Positions 1 through 6,777 of a stretch of DNA of 27,394 nt are shown piece by piece (the stretch's first letter is position 1; every line of letters begins with the position of its first letter). The DNA is from Sutterella sp. Lineage in GTDB: Bacteria > Pseudomonadota > Gammaproteobacteria > Burkholderiales > Burkholderiaceae_F. Where the stretch lies: the NCBI GenBank assembly GCA_019410445.1, contig DXSO01000007.1, positions 1 to 27,394 of the forward strand. The letters are read 5' to 3'. A program made the translations under genes and the position numbers. The notes below the pieces were generated by a model that saw only the letters and a program-made list of their open reading frames with translations, was not told where the DNA came from and ran no database searches.

Positions 1-66
<66 letters not shown>

Positions 67-73
67 AGATTAG

Positions 74-149
74 GTCCCCATCGTCTAGAGGCCTAGGACA
101 CAACCCTTTCACGGTTGGTACAGGGGTTCGAATCCCCTTGGGGACGCCA
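74..149 (+). tRNA. tRNA-Glu (TTC)
   Basis: A complete cloverleaf is visible. The acceptor strands GTCCCCA and TGGGGAC pair perfectly. The anticodon loop CTTTCAC gives anticodon TTC for glutamate, the T-loop GGTTCGAATCC is standard, and discriminator G is followed by an encoded CCA. It lies directly downstream of tRNA-Ala and directly upstream of an intrinsic terminator, so it is the last gene of this tRNA operon. Confidence 0.96.
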
Positions 150-154
150 AATTT

Positions 155-186
155 AAAAAGCTCGCCTTAACCGGCGAGCTTTTTTG
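155..186 (+). terminator. Rho-independent terminator of the tRNA operon
   Basis: The stem AAGCTCGCC pairs with GGCGAGCTT around the loop TTAACC. It is preceded by an A run and followed by a T run, so it may work on both strands. It sits 6 bases after the tRNA-Glu CCA end. Confidence 0.9.
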
Positions 187-208
187 GTATTTGCAGTAGC
201 ATTTCTGT

Positions 209-235
209 AAAAAAACCGCCCGAATTACGGACGGT
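209..235 (-). terminator. Rho-independent terminator downstream of hpf
   Basis: Read on the minus strand, ACCGTCCG pairs with CGGGCGGT (one U-G wobble) around the loop TAATT, followed by a run of T. It lies about 70 bases after the hpf stop codon and is the likely end of that transcript. Confidence 0.75.
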
Positions 236-246
236 CTTTCTTTGAA

Positions 247-281
247 GACCTTAGATCCCCTCCTGAAGAGAATCTAAGGTC
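247..281 (-). other. Long hairpin in the hpf 3' untranslated region
   Basis: GACCTTAGAT (247-256) and ATCTAAGGTC (272-281) are perfect 10-bp inverted repeats around a 15-base loop, which itself can form a short CTC/GAG stem. It has no T run, so it is not a terminator by itself. Its outer bases can alternatively pair with GGTCTT at 233-238, giving a competing hairpin. Confidence 0.6.
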
Positions 282-301
282 AGAAAAGCGCCTGAACTTA
301 A

Positions 302-601
302 TCAATGGGCATGACGCTTATCGTTTTCGTCTTTCACGACGCGGCGTGCAGTGTCAAATACCTTATTGATAGCTGCCATGGCGTCGGGATCCTTTTCCGT
401 TGCAATTACGCTGCGGCCTCCCGAGACAACCATATCGAGCTTGACGCAGAATTCGCCGAGACCTTGATGACCGACCTTTGTAATCGTTGCTTTGCACTCC
501 GTCAGATTGTTGTCAAAGCGCTGGAGAGCTTCGAAGCGTTTGGCAATGTCGGCTTCAGCAGCCGGAGAACGATCTACGCCATGGAAAATAACCTGCAGCA
601 T
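302..601 (-). CDS. hpf: Short HPF/RaiA-family ribosome hibernation factor
   Basis: This 99-residue protein fits the S30AE family: a short N-terminal beta strand (residues 1-8), a helix carrying AKRFEALQRF, then strands with KATITKV and VKLDMVVSGG, and a final helix with DAMAAINKVFDTARRVVKDEND. Members bind the 30S A and P sites and stop translation in starved cells. It has only the single domain and lacks the C-terminal dimerisation domain of long HPF. An AGAGAGG Shine-Dalgarno sequence sits just upstream of the ATG on the minus strand. It is monocistronic, ending in tandem hairpins. The sequence is divergent from enterobacterial Hpf, so the family is firmer than the exact orthologue. Confidence 0.72.
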   Translation of the reverse strand: MLQVIFHGVDRSPAAEADIAKRFEALQRFDNNLTECKATITKVGHQGLGEFCVKLDMVVSGGRSVIATEKDPDAMAAINKVFDTARRVVKDENDKRHAH

Positions 602-644
602 AAAAACCTCTCTTTTTGTTGTTTGTAGGGTTCCAGTAAGACCG

Positions 645-659
645 CAGAAAGTCTTTCTG
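645..659. repeat. Inverted repeat CAGAAAG-T-CTTTCTG upstream of hpf
   Basis: Two perfect 7-base half-sites flank a single central T, 44 bases upstream of the hpf start codon. The position and dyad symmetry would suit an operator or a small leader hairpin. I see no second copy in the window that would tie it to a regulator. Confidence 0.35.
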
Positions 660-821
660 TAAGGAACAGTTTACTCGGCAAGCGGCGCAATGACGCGTCA
701 AATGTCATCGAATTAGTGGAAATGTGAATTTTTTAACAGGGGTGACTCGCCTCTGTCTATACTACTTGGTTGGTGTGGTGTCACTTCGGGTGCGCCAATC
801 GTATTTTGTAAGGATATTGCA

Positions 822-1289
822 ATGGCTTTCGACCGTTTCAATGACAAACCTCAACGCCGTGAAAAGCGTGATGGTGAACAATTTGGCAGCAAGGGCGGCC
901 GTTTTGAAAGTTTTGGCCGTGATCGTGGATTTGGCCGCGGCGAAGGCCGTTTTGGCGAACGCGGTGGTGATCGCTTTGTTGGGCGAGGTGAGCGTAAGCC
1001 TTTTGGTGCTCGCCCATTTAGAGAAGAGCTTGGGGGGCGCTCCGGACCTCGTGCAAAGGCTGTGGATAAGCGTCGTTTTGCAGATCGTGCTGCTTTCGTG
1101 AGCAATGCAACAGTGCGGTTGGATGGTGATGTTGCCAAGTTTTTCAAAACTTCTGAGGACGTCAATGCAGCTTTGCGTATGGTGATTGCTCTGACGAAGA
1201 CTGTTCGTTGCGAACAAGTTCCTGCAGAAGTTGAGCAGTCGCAGGAAGTTAACGACGAATCGGTGGTTCTTGAAGAAAAGAGTGAGTAA
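822..1289 (+). CDS. RGG-rich protein with a ribbon-helix-helix-like segment, function unknown
   Basis: I do not recognise this 155-residue protein as a named family. Residues 1-90 are low complexity, rich in Gly, Arg, Phe and Asp (repeats such as GRFGERGG and FGRDRGFGRG), typical of disordered RNA-binding tails. Residues 96-125 contain ATVRLDGDVAKFF and then an amphipathic helix. This has the strand-helix pattern of BrnA-like ribbon-helix-helix proteins, whose signature is V-RLD-DV--WF. The last 20 residues are acidic. The start is supported by AAGGA seven bases upstream of the ATG. It is a single gene ended by a terminator. No BrnT-like toxin gene is adjacent, so a toxin-antitoxin role is not supported. 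An RNA-binding or chaperone role is inference from composition only. Confidence 0.75.
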   Translation: MAFDRFNDKPQRREKRDGEQFGSKGGRFESFGRDRGFGRGEGRFGERGGDRFVGRGERKPFGARPFREELGGRSGPRAKAVDKRRFADRAAFVSNATVRLDGDVAKFFKTSEDVNAALRMVIALTKTVRCEQVPAEVEQSQEVNDESVVLEEKSE

Positions 1290-1309
1290 CGACTCGATCG
1301 TGTGAAGAC

Positions 1310-1350
1310 AAAAGAGGCGCTTTCCGTTGATGCGGGGGCGCTCTTTTTTT
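1310..1350 (+). terminator. Rho-independent terminator after the RGG protein gene
   Basis: AAAAGAG(G)CGC pairs with GCGCTCTTTT with one bulged G, followed by a run of T. It lies 20 bases after the stop codon of the gene ending at 1289. Confidence 0.75.
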
Positions 1351-1518
1351 GGGGAGATAGTGACTGGAATGAAGAAGCTTTAAGTTTTTTGAAGAGCTTG
1401 CTCGGTTAAACTTGCGTTTGCAATGAAAACGATGGCACTGTGTAGCTTGAGGCTCTGGAAAGTCTTTAAGTCAAATGGTGGTTTCTTTCTCAAACAACAG
1501 GATATAAGTACGAAAGAC

Positions 1519-2985
1519 ATGGCCAATAAGCAGGTCCTTTGGAGTCGCAGTCAGATGCTCGAGCGCCTGAAGCGACAGGATGAGTTTGACGTGGCGGTAA
1601 TTGGTGCCGGTACGACAGGGTTGGGTGTTGCCTTGGACGCAGCAAGCCGAGGAATGTCGGTGCTTATCGTGGATGCTCAAGACTGGGCCTCGGGCTACTC
1701 TTCTCGTTCCGGAAAGCATATCGGCAGCGATGTTAGGCTTCTTGCCTGTCCGGCACATTGGGCAAAAGTACGCGAAGCGCTCTATGAGCGTCGACTGTTA
1801 TTACAAAATGCGCCGAGTTTAGTACGAGCACAAAATTTTGTTATTCCCTGCCGCAGTAAATTTTCCATGTTGTTTCGAACTGCGGGATTGGCTCTCTACA
1901 GTTTGTTTTCGAGTGGAGGACGCGGTACGCGGCCGGTTTCAGTGCTAGGGCGAGTGGGAGCTCTGGGTATGCTTCCCGGCATTGAGCGCAAAGGTTTAGC
2001 CGGAGCCGTAAGTTACACGGATGCAGGTTGCGATGATGCTGGTTTGGCATTGTCTCTGTTAAAGGGGGCCGTTGCATACGGGGCTGTTGCCCTCAATCGC
2101 ATGCGAATGATTGATGCGGAGGCTGATGGTCATCGAGTGACTTCCGTTGTTCTGCAGGATGTAGAGAGCGGGCACAAGATGAAGGTGCGTGCTCGCACTA
2201 TTTTTAATTGCGCAGGCGTATGGGCAGATGATGTTCGCCGTATGGTTGATGTCACAAGTGGCAACTTGGTGAGAATCATGCGACGTTCTTATATTGTTGT
2301 AGATAGAACGTTCATGCCCACAGGAAATGCGCTACATCTTCCCAATGGCTGTGGACGAGGTCTGCCTTTGACCATTGTTCCTTGGCAGGGGCGACTTTTG
2401 ATTGGTGCGACCTGTAATGTACAGGGGCAGGCTCCGATTGATCCTCAAATGACTGAAGATGAAATTCGGTTGTTGTTGTCCAGTGCTAATCGAGTGTTGA
2501 GCCGAAAGATTCGAAGAGAAGATGTTCGTGCGCGTTTTGCGGGGCTTCAGGCAGAGGTAGGAGTGCGAGGACTCGACAGCGGACGTGGGTTCGTTGTGGT
2601 TCCCGAGTTCTGCAATATGTTTACGGTGATTGGTGGTTCTATGACGCTTTATCGAGTTAAAGCGGAGGCTGCGATTGATGAGGCGATTAAGCGCCACTTA
2701 TTGCCGCGATACGGATGTATGACACGTTCAATGCGTTTGGATGGCAGCACTCAGATGGCAATGGAGGAGTTGCAGAAGAAACTGTTGAATGGGGATGCAC
2801 CTTCGTCTGAGGCTCTTATCCAGCTCAATGCTTTCGTCAAGCAGGAGTTCTCCATGACGGGGGCGCGTACAGCTGAAGATATTCTCTGTCGTCGGTTGCG
2901 TATTGGCCAGTTGGATGCTACTCGAGCGGAAATGCTCAAACCAGCAGTTGAAGAACAGCTTGCAGTGCTTAAGGCTGCGGGATAG
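1519..2985 (+). CDS. GlpD-like FAD-dependent oxidoreductase, divergent active site
   Basis: The protein has the fold markers of aerobic glycerol-3-phosphate dehydrogenase: the dinucleotide motif VIGAGTTGLGVALDAASRG, SSRSGK, FNCAGVWAD, an IVPWQGRLLIGAT strand and a C-terminal helical region. The ATG at 1519 puts about 22 residues before the FAD motif, as in Bacillus GlpD. The frame stays open to an ATG at 1423 (520 residues), and an ATG at 1555 with GGAG upstream is also possible. Several residues conserved in true GlpD are changed. The AGxRPL arginine is Gln (AGLQ), the GGKxTTYR lysine is Ser (GGSMTLYR), GGxRYL is SDVRLL, and the GTTD segment is GATC. FAD binding seems intact, but glycerol-3-phosphate turnover is doubtful. 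It is monocistronic. It may be a paralogue with another substrate or one that is decaying. Confidence 0.82.
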   Translation: MANKQVLWSRSQMLERLKRQDEFDVAVIGAGTTGLGVALDAASRGMSVLIVDAQDWASGYSSRSGKHIGSDVRLLACPAHWAKVREALYERRLLLQNAPSLVRAQNFVIPCRSKFSMLFRTAGLALYSLFSSGGRGTRPVSVLGRVGALGMLPGIERKGLAGAVSYTDAGCDDAGLALSLLKGAVAYGAVALNRMRMIDAEADGHRVTSVVLQDVESGHKMKVRARTIFNCAGVWADDVRRMVDVTSGNLVRIMRRSYIVVDRTFMPTGNALHLPNGCGRGLPLTIVPWQGRLLIGATCNVQGQAPIDPQMTEDEIRLLLSSANRVLSRKIRREDVRARFAGLQAEVGVRGLDSGRGFVVVPEFCNMFTVIGGSMTLYRVKAEAAIDEAIKRHLLPRYGCMTRSMRLDGSTQMAMEELQKKLLNGDAPSSEALIQLNAFVKQEFSMTGARTAEDILCRRLRIGQLDATRAEMLKPAVEEQLAVLKAAG

Positions 2986-3017
2986 GTGAGTGCTGAGTCT
3001 ATTTAGATCAGATGGGA

Positions 3018-3048
3018 AACGCCTGATTTTTCTGTAAAATCAGGCGTT
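3018..3048 (+). other. Strong hairpin between the glpD-like gene and the rplU promoter
   Basis: AACGCCTGATTTT (3018-3030) and its exact complement (3036-3048) form a 13-bp perfect stem around TCTGT. The following bases (CACTTATTG) are not a real T run. It probably ends or protects the glpD-like transcript and insulates the promoter that starts 6 bases later. Confidence 0.6.
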
Positions 3049-3054
3049 CACTTA

Positions 3055-3083
3055 TTGACAGGCAGGAGTCTGTCTGTCATAAT
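3055..3083 (+). promoter_or_regulatory. Sigma70-type promoter of rplU-rpmA
   Basis: A perfect -35 box TTGACA (3055-3060), a 17-base spacer and a -10 box CATAAT (3078-3083) are seen. Transcription would start near 3090, giving a leader of about 125 bases before rplU. This is the clearest promoter in the window, as expected for ribosomal protein genes. Confidence 0.85.
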
Positions 3084-3089
3084 CTCGAT

Positions 3090-3215
3090 CCCTTCCTTCG
3101 CAGGGAAGGTGTGCGCGTACGCGCAACGCTATTGCGGCGTAGTGCGCGTGATATGAAATTACAAAAAGGTTTTGCCTACCGGGGAAACCGGGCGCAAAAC
3201 GGCGAGGAAAAATAC
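3090..3215 (+). promoter_or_regulatory. Structured 5' leader of rplU
   Basis: Several hairpins are packed here. CCCTTCC/GGGAAGG (3090-3109) comes first. The self-complementary TGCGCGTACGCGCA (3112-3125) competes with a longer stem joining ACGCGC-A-ACGC (3119-3129) to GCGT-AGT-GCGCGT (3137-3149). Last is GTTTTGC/GCAAAAC (3169-3200) with an inner CCGG/CCGG. The rplU ribosome binding site GAGGAAA (3204-3210) lies just after the last stem. The arrangement suits feedback control by a ribosomal protein, but that is inference. Confidence 0.5.
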
Positions 3216-3527
3216 ATGTACGCAATTATCAAGACCGGCGGCAAGCAGTACCGTGTTGCCGAAGGTGATTTTCTCAAGGTCGAAACCCTCAACGCTGACG
3301 TTGAAGGCGAGGTGGTTTTCAATGAAGTGCTTGCTGTGAGCACCGAAGAAGGCCTCAAGGTTGGCACTCCCGTTGTGGAAGGTGCTACCGTGACCGCTGT
3401 CGTGACCCATCATGGTCGCGCCGACAAGGTTCGCATTTTCAAGTTCCGCCGTCGCAAGCACTCCATGAAGAGCGCCGGCCACCGTCAGAACTACACGGAA
3501 GTCAAGATCACCAAGATCCAGGCTTAA
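3216..3527 (+). CDS. rplU: 50S ribosomal protein L21
   Basis: The product is 103 residues, the length of E. coli L21, and opens with MYAIIKTGGKQYRV followed by the conserved KVRIFKFRRRKHSMKSAGHRQNYTEVKI segment that contacts 23S rRNA. The frame is open upstream, but the start at 3216 matches the family and has GAGGAAA six bases upstream. It lies 34 bases before rpmA in the universal rplU-rpmA-obgE order and is driven by the promoter at 3055-3083. Confidence 0.97.
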   Translation: MYAIIKTGGKQYRVAEGDFLKVETLNADVEGEVVFNEVLAVSTEEGLKVGTPVVEGATVTAVVTHHGRADKVRIFKFRRRKHSMKSAGHRQNYTEVKITKIQA

Positions 3528-3561
3528 TTTGAGCAACGATTTTTAAAAGAGAACATAGAAA

Positions 3562-3825
3562 ATGGCACACAAGAAAGGTGGCGGCTCTACCCGCAACGGT
3601 CGTGACTCTCAGGCTAAGCGCCTCGGCGTCAAGGTTTTTGGCAACGCCATGATTAATGCCGGCGGTATCATCGTTCGTCAGCGCGGCACCAAGTTCCACG
3701 CTGGTGACAATGTAGGCATTGGTCGTGACCACACGCTGTATGCCCTCGTGGACGGCATGGTGGCCTTCGAAGTGAAGGGCCCGAAGAACAACCAGTTTGT
3801 GAAGGTTGTTCCGGTTGCCGGCTAA
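3562..3825 (+). CDS. rpmA: 50S ribosomal protein L27
   Basis: An 87-residue protein starting MAHKKGGGSTRNGRDSQAKRLGVK, the classic L27 N-terminus that reaches toward the peptidyl transferase centre. It has the full family length and needs no N-terminal cleavage, as expected outside Firmicutes. It is cotranscribed with rplU and followed by two hairpins, the second a terminator. Confidence 0.98.
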   Translation: MAHKKGGGSTRNGRDSQAKRLGVKVFGNAMINAGGIIVRQRGTKFHAGDNVGIGRDHTLYALVDGMVAFEVKGPKNNQFVKVVPVAG

Positions 3826-3826
3826 T

Positions 3827-3865
3827 TGAAGTTATGGGTGCCGTGTAGGCGGCACGAGTACTTCA
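3827..3865 (+). other. Hairpin following rpmA, upstream of its terminator
   Basis: TGAAGT (3827-3832) pairs with ACTTCA (3860-3865), and inside it GTGCCG (3838-3843) pairs with CGGCAC (3850-3855) around TGTAGG. It starts right after the rpmA stop codon and ends 3 bases before the terminator, so it may stabilise the 3' end of the mRNA. Confidence 0.55.
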
Positions 3866-3868
3866 CCC

Positions 3869-3909
3869 AAAAAAGCCCTGACGGGACGTTGTCCTCGCGG
3901 GGCTTTTTT
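3869..3909 (+). terminator. Rho-independent terminator after rpmA
   Basis: AAAAAAGCCC (3869-3878) pairs with GGGCTTTTTT (3900-3909), with an inner GGAC/GTCC stem. The run of T makes this a strong terminator that separates rplU-rpmA from obgE, and the A run on the other side could let it act in both directions. Confidence 0.88.
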
Positions 3910-3982
3910 CGTTATGCTGTCTCGGAGAAATTGATTTCAATTTCGAAACAGCTGAACATGCTTTTTTACGGATGGTTTTGAA

Positions 3983-5065
3983 GTGAAATTCGTTGACGAA
4001 GCCCGCATTGAGGTTCAAGGCGGCAAAGGCGGCAATGGTGTTGCGAGTTTTCGCCGCGAAAAGTTCATACCCAAGGGCGGTCCTGACGGGGGCGATGGTG
4101 GACGAGGCGGCAGCGTTTGGGCTGTAGCTGATCGTAATATCAATACGCTTGTGGACTACCGGTATACACGTAAGTTCTTTGCTCCCAATGGGGAAAATGG
4201 GCGTGGTGCAGATTGTTTTGGTGCTGGCGGAGACGATATTGTTCTGCGTATGCCGGTCGGCACCCTTATTGTGGATGAAACGACTGGAGAAACCGTAGCC
4301 GATCTTACGCATCATGGTGATCGCCAATTGTTGGCTGCGGGGGGAAAGGGCGGACTGGGAAACCTGCACTTTAAAACAAGTATCAATCGTGCGCCGAGAC
4401 AGTGCACTCCAGGTGAACCTGGACAGTATCGTGCGGTTCGTTTGGAACTGAAAGTATTGGCTGATGTGGGCCTTTTGGGCATGCCCAATGCAGGAAAGTC
4501 AACATTCATCACTGCTGTCAGCAATGCTCGACCGAAGATTGCAGACTATCCCTTTACAACGTTGCATCCGCATCTCGGTGTGGTGCGTGTTGGACCTGAG
4601 CAAAGTTTTGTTGTGGCGGACATCCCCGGTTTGATTGAAGGAGCAAGCGAGGGTGCTGGTCTGGGGCATTTGTTTTTACGGCACTTGTCGCGCACAAGCT
4701 TGTTGTTGCACATCATTGACTGCGCGCCGATGAATCCGGATGTTGATTCGGTGGCTGAGGCACGAGCTCTTGTTGATGAGTTGGCCAAATACGACGATGC
4801 GCTTGCTCAGAAAACTCGTTGGGTAGTACTTAACAAGATTGATTTGGTTCCGGAAGAGGAACGTGCAGAGTTGATTGAGCGCTTTAAGAAGGAACTTGGA
4901 CAGGATCGGCCGCTTTTTGTGATGAGTGCTGCTACGCGAGAGGGTTGCGAGGAGTTGATAAAGGCGATTGCTCAAGAACTCGATACGCAGCGACGCGAAG
5001 TTAATCGTCTCGACGACGAGCGAGATGATGTGCGTTTCGCACAATTAGAGGAAATTGAGCTCTAA
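3983..5065 (+). CDS. obgE: Obg-family GTPase involved in 50S ribosome assembly
   Basis: This 360-residue protein has the Gly-rich Obg fold (residues 1-158, with GGKGGNGVASFRREK and GGPDGGDGGRGG). It is followed by a GTPase domain: G1 GMPNAGKS near residue 167, G3 DIPGLIEGASEGAGLGHLFLRH near 212 and G4 NKID near 284. The C-terminal tail is short. The start is GTG with only a weak upstream GGATGG. ObgE binds GTP/GDP and acts in late 50S assembly and the stringent response. It follows rpmA after a terminator, so it likely has its own promoter between 3910 and 3982. proB lies 44 bases downstream. Confidence 0.97.
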   Translation: MKFVDEARIEVQGGKGGNGVASFRREKFIPKGGPDGGDGGRGGSVWAVADRNINTLVDYRYTRKFFAPNGENGRGADCFGAGGDDIVLRMPVGTLIVDETTGETVADLTHHGDRQLLAAGGKGGLGNLHFKTSINRAPRQCTPGEPGQYRAVRLELKVLADVGLLGMPNAGKSTFITAVSNARPKIADYPFTTLHPHLGVVRVGPEQSFVVADIPGLIEGASEGAGLGHLFLRHLSRTSLLLHIIDCAPMNPDVDSVAEARALVDELAKYDDALAQKTRWVVLNKIDLVPEEERAELIERFKKELGQDRPLFVMSAATREGCEELIKAIAQELDTQRREVNRLDDERDDVRFAQLEEIEL

Positions 5066-5109
5066 CAATACTTTGGTTAGTCAGGTACAAGGGATAGGAA
5101 TTTTCGCCC

Positions 5110-6249
5110 ATGCAGAACAGTGCGCTTAAGGACGCTCGGCGAGTTGTTGTAAAGGTTGGTAGTGCGTTGCTGACCAACGATGGTCGAGGACTTGATCAGA
5201 AAATGATCGAGAATCTGACGACTCAGATTTGCTCGTTGGTGAACTCAGGTAAGCAGATTGTTTTCGTGAGTTCTGGTGCTATTGCCGAAGGGGTACTACG
5301 CCTGGGATGGAGCAAGCGTCCAGAGCGCATTTGCGAACTGCAGGCAGCCGCAGCTGTAGGGCAGATGGGGTTGGTTCAAGCGTACGAGACGGCATTTTCG
5401 ACTCACGGAGTGCGTACGGCGCAGATTCTTCTAACGCACGCGGATCTTTCGAATCGAGAACGATATTTGAACGCTCGGGAAACATTACTTGAGTTGTTGC
5501 GTTTGGGGGTTGTGCCGATTGTCAATGAAAACGATACCGTCGTGACAGATGAAATTAAAGTCGGCGACAACGATACTCTGGGAGCGTTGGTAACCAATCT
5601 CATCGAAGCGGATGTTTTGGTGATACTGACCGATCAGCGTGGACTTTACACGGCAGATCCACGGAAAGACCCGAATGCGCAATTTGTAGCTCAGGCAAAA
5701 GCTGGTGATCCCAGTCTTGAAAAGATGGCCGGAGGGGCTGCGAGTTCCCTTTCCAAAGGGGGCATGATTACGAAAATCCTCGCGGCCAAACGTGCCGCCC
5801 GTAGTGGTTCGAGCACAGTTATTGCTTGCGGACGCGAGGAAAGAGTTCTCGAGAGGCTGGCCAAGGGAGAATCAATTGGTACGCAGTTAACATCAGCGCA
5901 GGCACCTTGGCATGCTCGAACCAAGTGGCTTGCCGATCAACTGCGCGCGCAAGGGCTTGTAGTGCTGGATGCTGGTGCGGCAAAAGCACTTGTGGAAAAG
6001 AAAACAAGTCTCCTGCCGATTGGAATCAGAGCGGTGCAGGGAGATTTTGTTCGAGGAGATGTTGTGGGATGCGTTGCCCCTGATGGATCCGAAATTGCCC
6101 GAGGGTTGGTAAATTACGACTCTTCACAGTTACGTCTGATTGCAGGGCGTCACTGTGAAGAGTTTGTGGAAATTCTTGGGTTCTCAGGGCCTGAAGAGGC
6201 AGTACATCGGGACAATATGGTGGTGTTGTTACCGCAAGCAAGATATTAA
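5110..6249 (+). CDS. proB: Glutamate 5-kinase
   Basis: A 379-residue enzyme catalysing the first step of proline synthesis, ATP-dependent phosphorylation of glutamate. The amino acid kinase domain carries VVVKVGSALLTN near the N-terminus, VPIVNENDTVVTDEIKVGDND and DQRGLYTADPR. Residues from about 270 form a C-terminal PUA domain (KTSLLPIGIRAVQGDFVRGDVV). The length matches the two-domain form. It lies downstream of obgE as in many betaproteobacteria and neisseriae. Its TAA stop overlaps the stop of convergent trmL. Confidence 0.97.
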   Translation: MQNSALKDARRVVVKVGSALLTNDGRGLDQKMIENLTTQICSLVNSGKQIVFVSSGAIAEGVLRLGWSKRPERICELQAAAAVGQMGLVQAYETAFSTHGVRTAQILLTHADLSNRERYLNARETLLELLRLGVVPIVNENDTVVTDEIKVGDNDTLGALVTNLIEADVLVILTDQRGLYTADPRKDPNAQFVAQAKAGDPSLEKMAGGAASSLSKGGMITKILAAKRAARSGSSTVIACGREERVLERLAKGESIGTQLTSAQAPWHARTKWLADQLRAQGLVVLDAGAAKALVEKKTSLLPIGIRAVQGDFVRGDVVGCVAPDGSEIARGLVNYDSSQLRLIAGRHCEEFVEILGFSGPEEAVHRDNMVVLLPQARY

Positions 6250-6716
6250 ACAGAGCTCTTATAGCCGTTTTGTCGCCATGCCTCGAAAACGGTAACAGCA
6301 ACAGCATTGCTGAGATTAAGAGAACGGTTTTCAGGCATCATGGGAAGCCGGATGCGTTGATCAGTTGGGAAAGATTCTCGAATTGCATCCGGAAGTCCGT
6401 GTCCTTCGCTACCGAAAATTAACCAATCGCCTGGCATAAACCGCAGTGTAGAGAAAATGCAAGAACCTTTGGTGGTCATTGCAAACATGCGGGATGAGTC
6501 AGGCTTTTCTGTTTCTAAAAAGTTTTCCCATGAAGGGTACGTCTTCATTGTCGTGAATTCGTGGTAATCGAGCCCGGCACGAATAAGATGTTTGTCATCA
6601 ACTTGAAAGCCCAATGGTTCAATTAGGTGCAATGTACAGCCGGTGTTGGCGCACAAACGAATGACATTGCCGGTATTGGGGGGAATTTCAGGATGAACAA
6701 GAACGACGTGAAACAT
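6246..6716 (-). CDS. trmL: tRNA (cytidine(34)-2'-O)-methyltransferase
   Basis: A 156-residue SPOUT methyltransferase, the same size as E. coli TrmL. The motifs are PEIPPNTGNVIRLCANTG, LIFGSEGHGLPDAI and the knot segment IRLPMMPENRSLNLSNAVAV. It methylates the ribose of nucleotide 34 in tRNA-Leu isoacceptors using SAM. It lies downstream of rpoH by 61 bases on the same strand and may be read from that transcript. The stop codon overlaps that of proB, with no terminator between the two genes. No clear Shine-Dalgarno sequence is seen. Confidence 0.95.
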   Translation of the reverse strand: MFHVVLVHPEIPPNTGNVIRLCANTGCTLHLIEPLGFQVDDKHLIRAGLDYHEFTTMKTYPSWENFLETEKPDSSRMFAMTTKGSCIFSTLRFMPGDWLIFGSEGHGLPDAIRESFPTDQRIRLPMMPENRSLNLSNAVAVTVFEAWRQNGYKSSV

Positions 6717-6777
6717 ACAAAATCAGAGCAGCAATGGAATTTTGTCGATGAATGGTAAAGTTGTTCGGGACGAAAGA

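Noticed and set aside
733..763. Possible promoter TTAACA ... TATACT before the RGG gene
   Set aside because: The spacer would be 19 bases and the -35 match is weak, so I do not list it as a feature.
724..1217. Long open frames on both strands overlapping the RGG protein gene
   Set aside because: They are by-products of the repetitive Gly/Arg codons. Only the frame at 822 has a ribosome binding site and a following terminator.
822..1289. Toxin-antitoxin module based on the BrnA-like segment
   Set aside because: No BrnT-like gene lies on either side, and the long RGG region is not part of known BrnA proteins.
3111..3215. N-terminal extension of L21 by 35 residues in the open frame
   Set aside because: L21 starts at MYAIIKTGGKQYRV, and the upstream bases are better explained as a structured leader with a ribosome binding site at 3204-3210.
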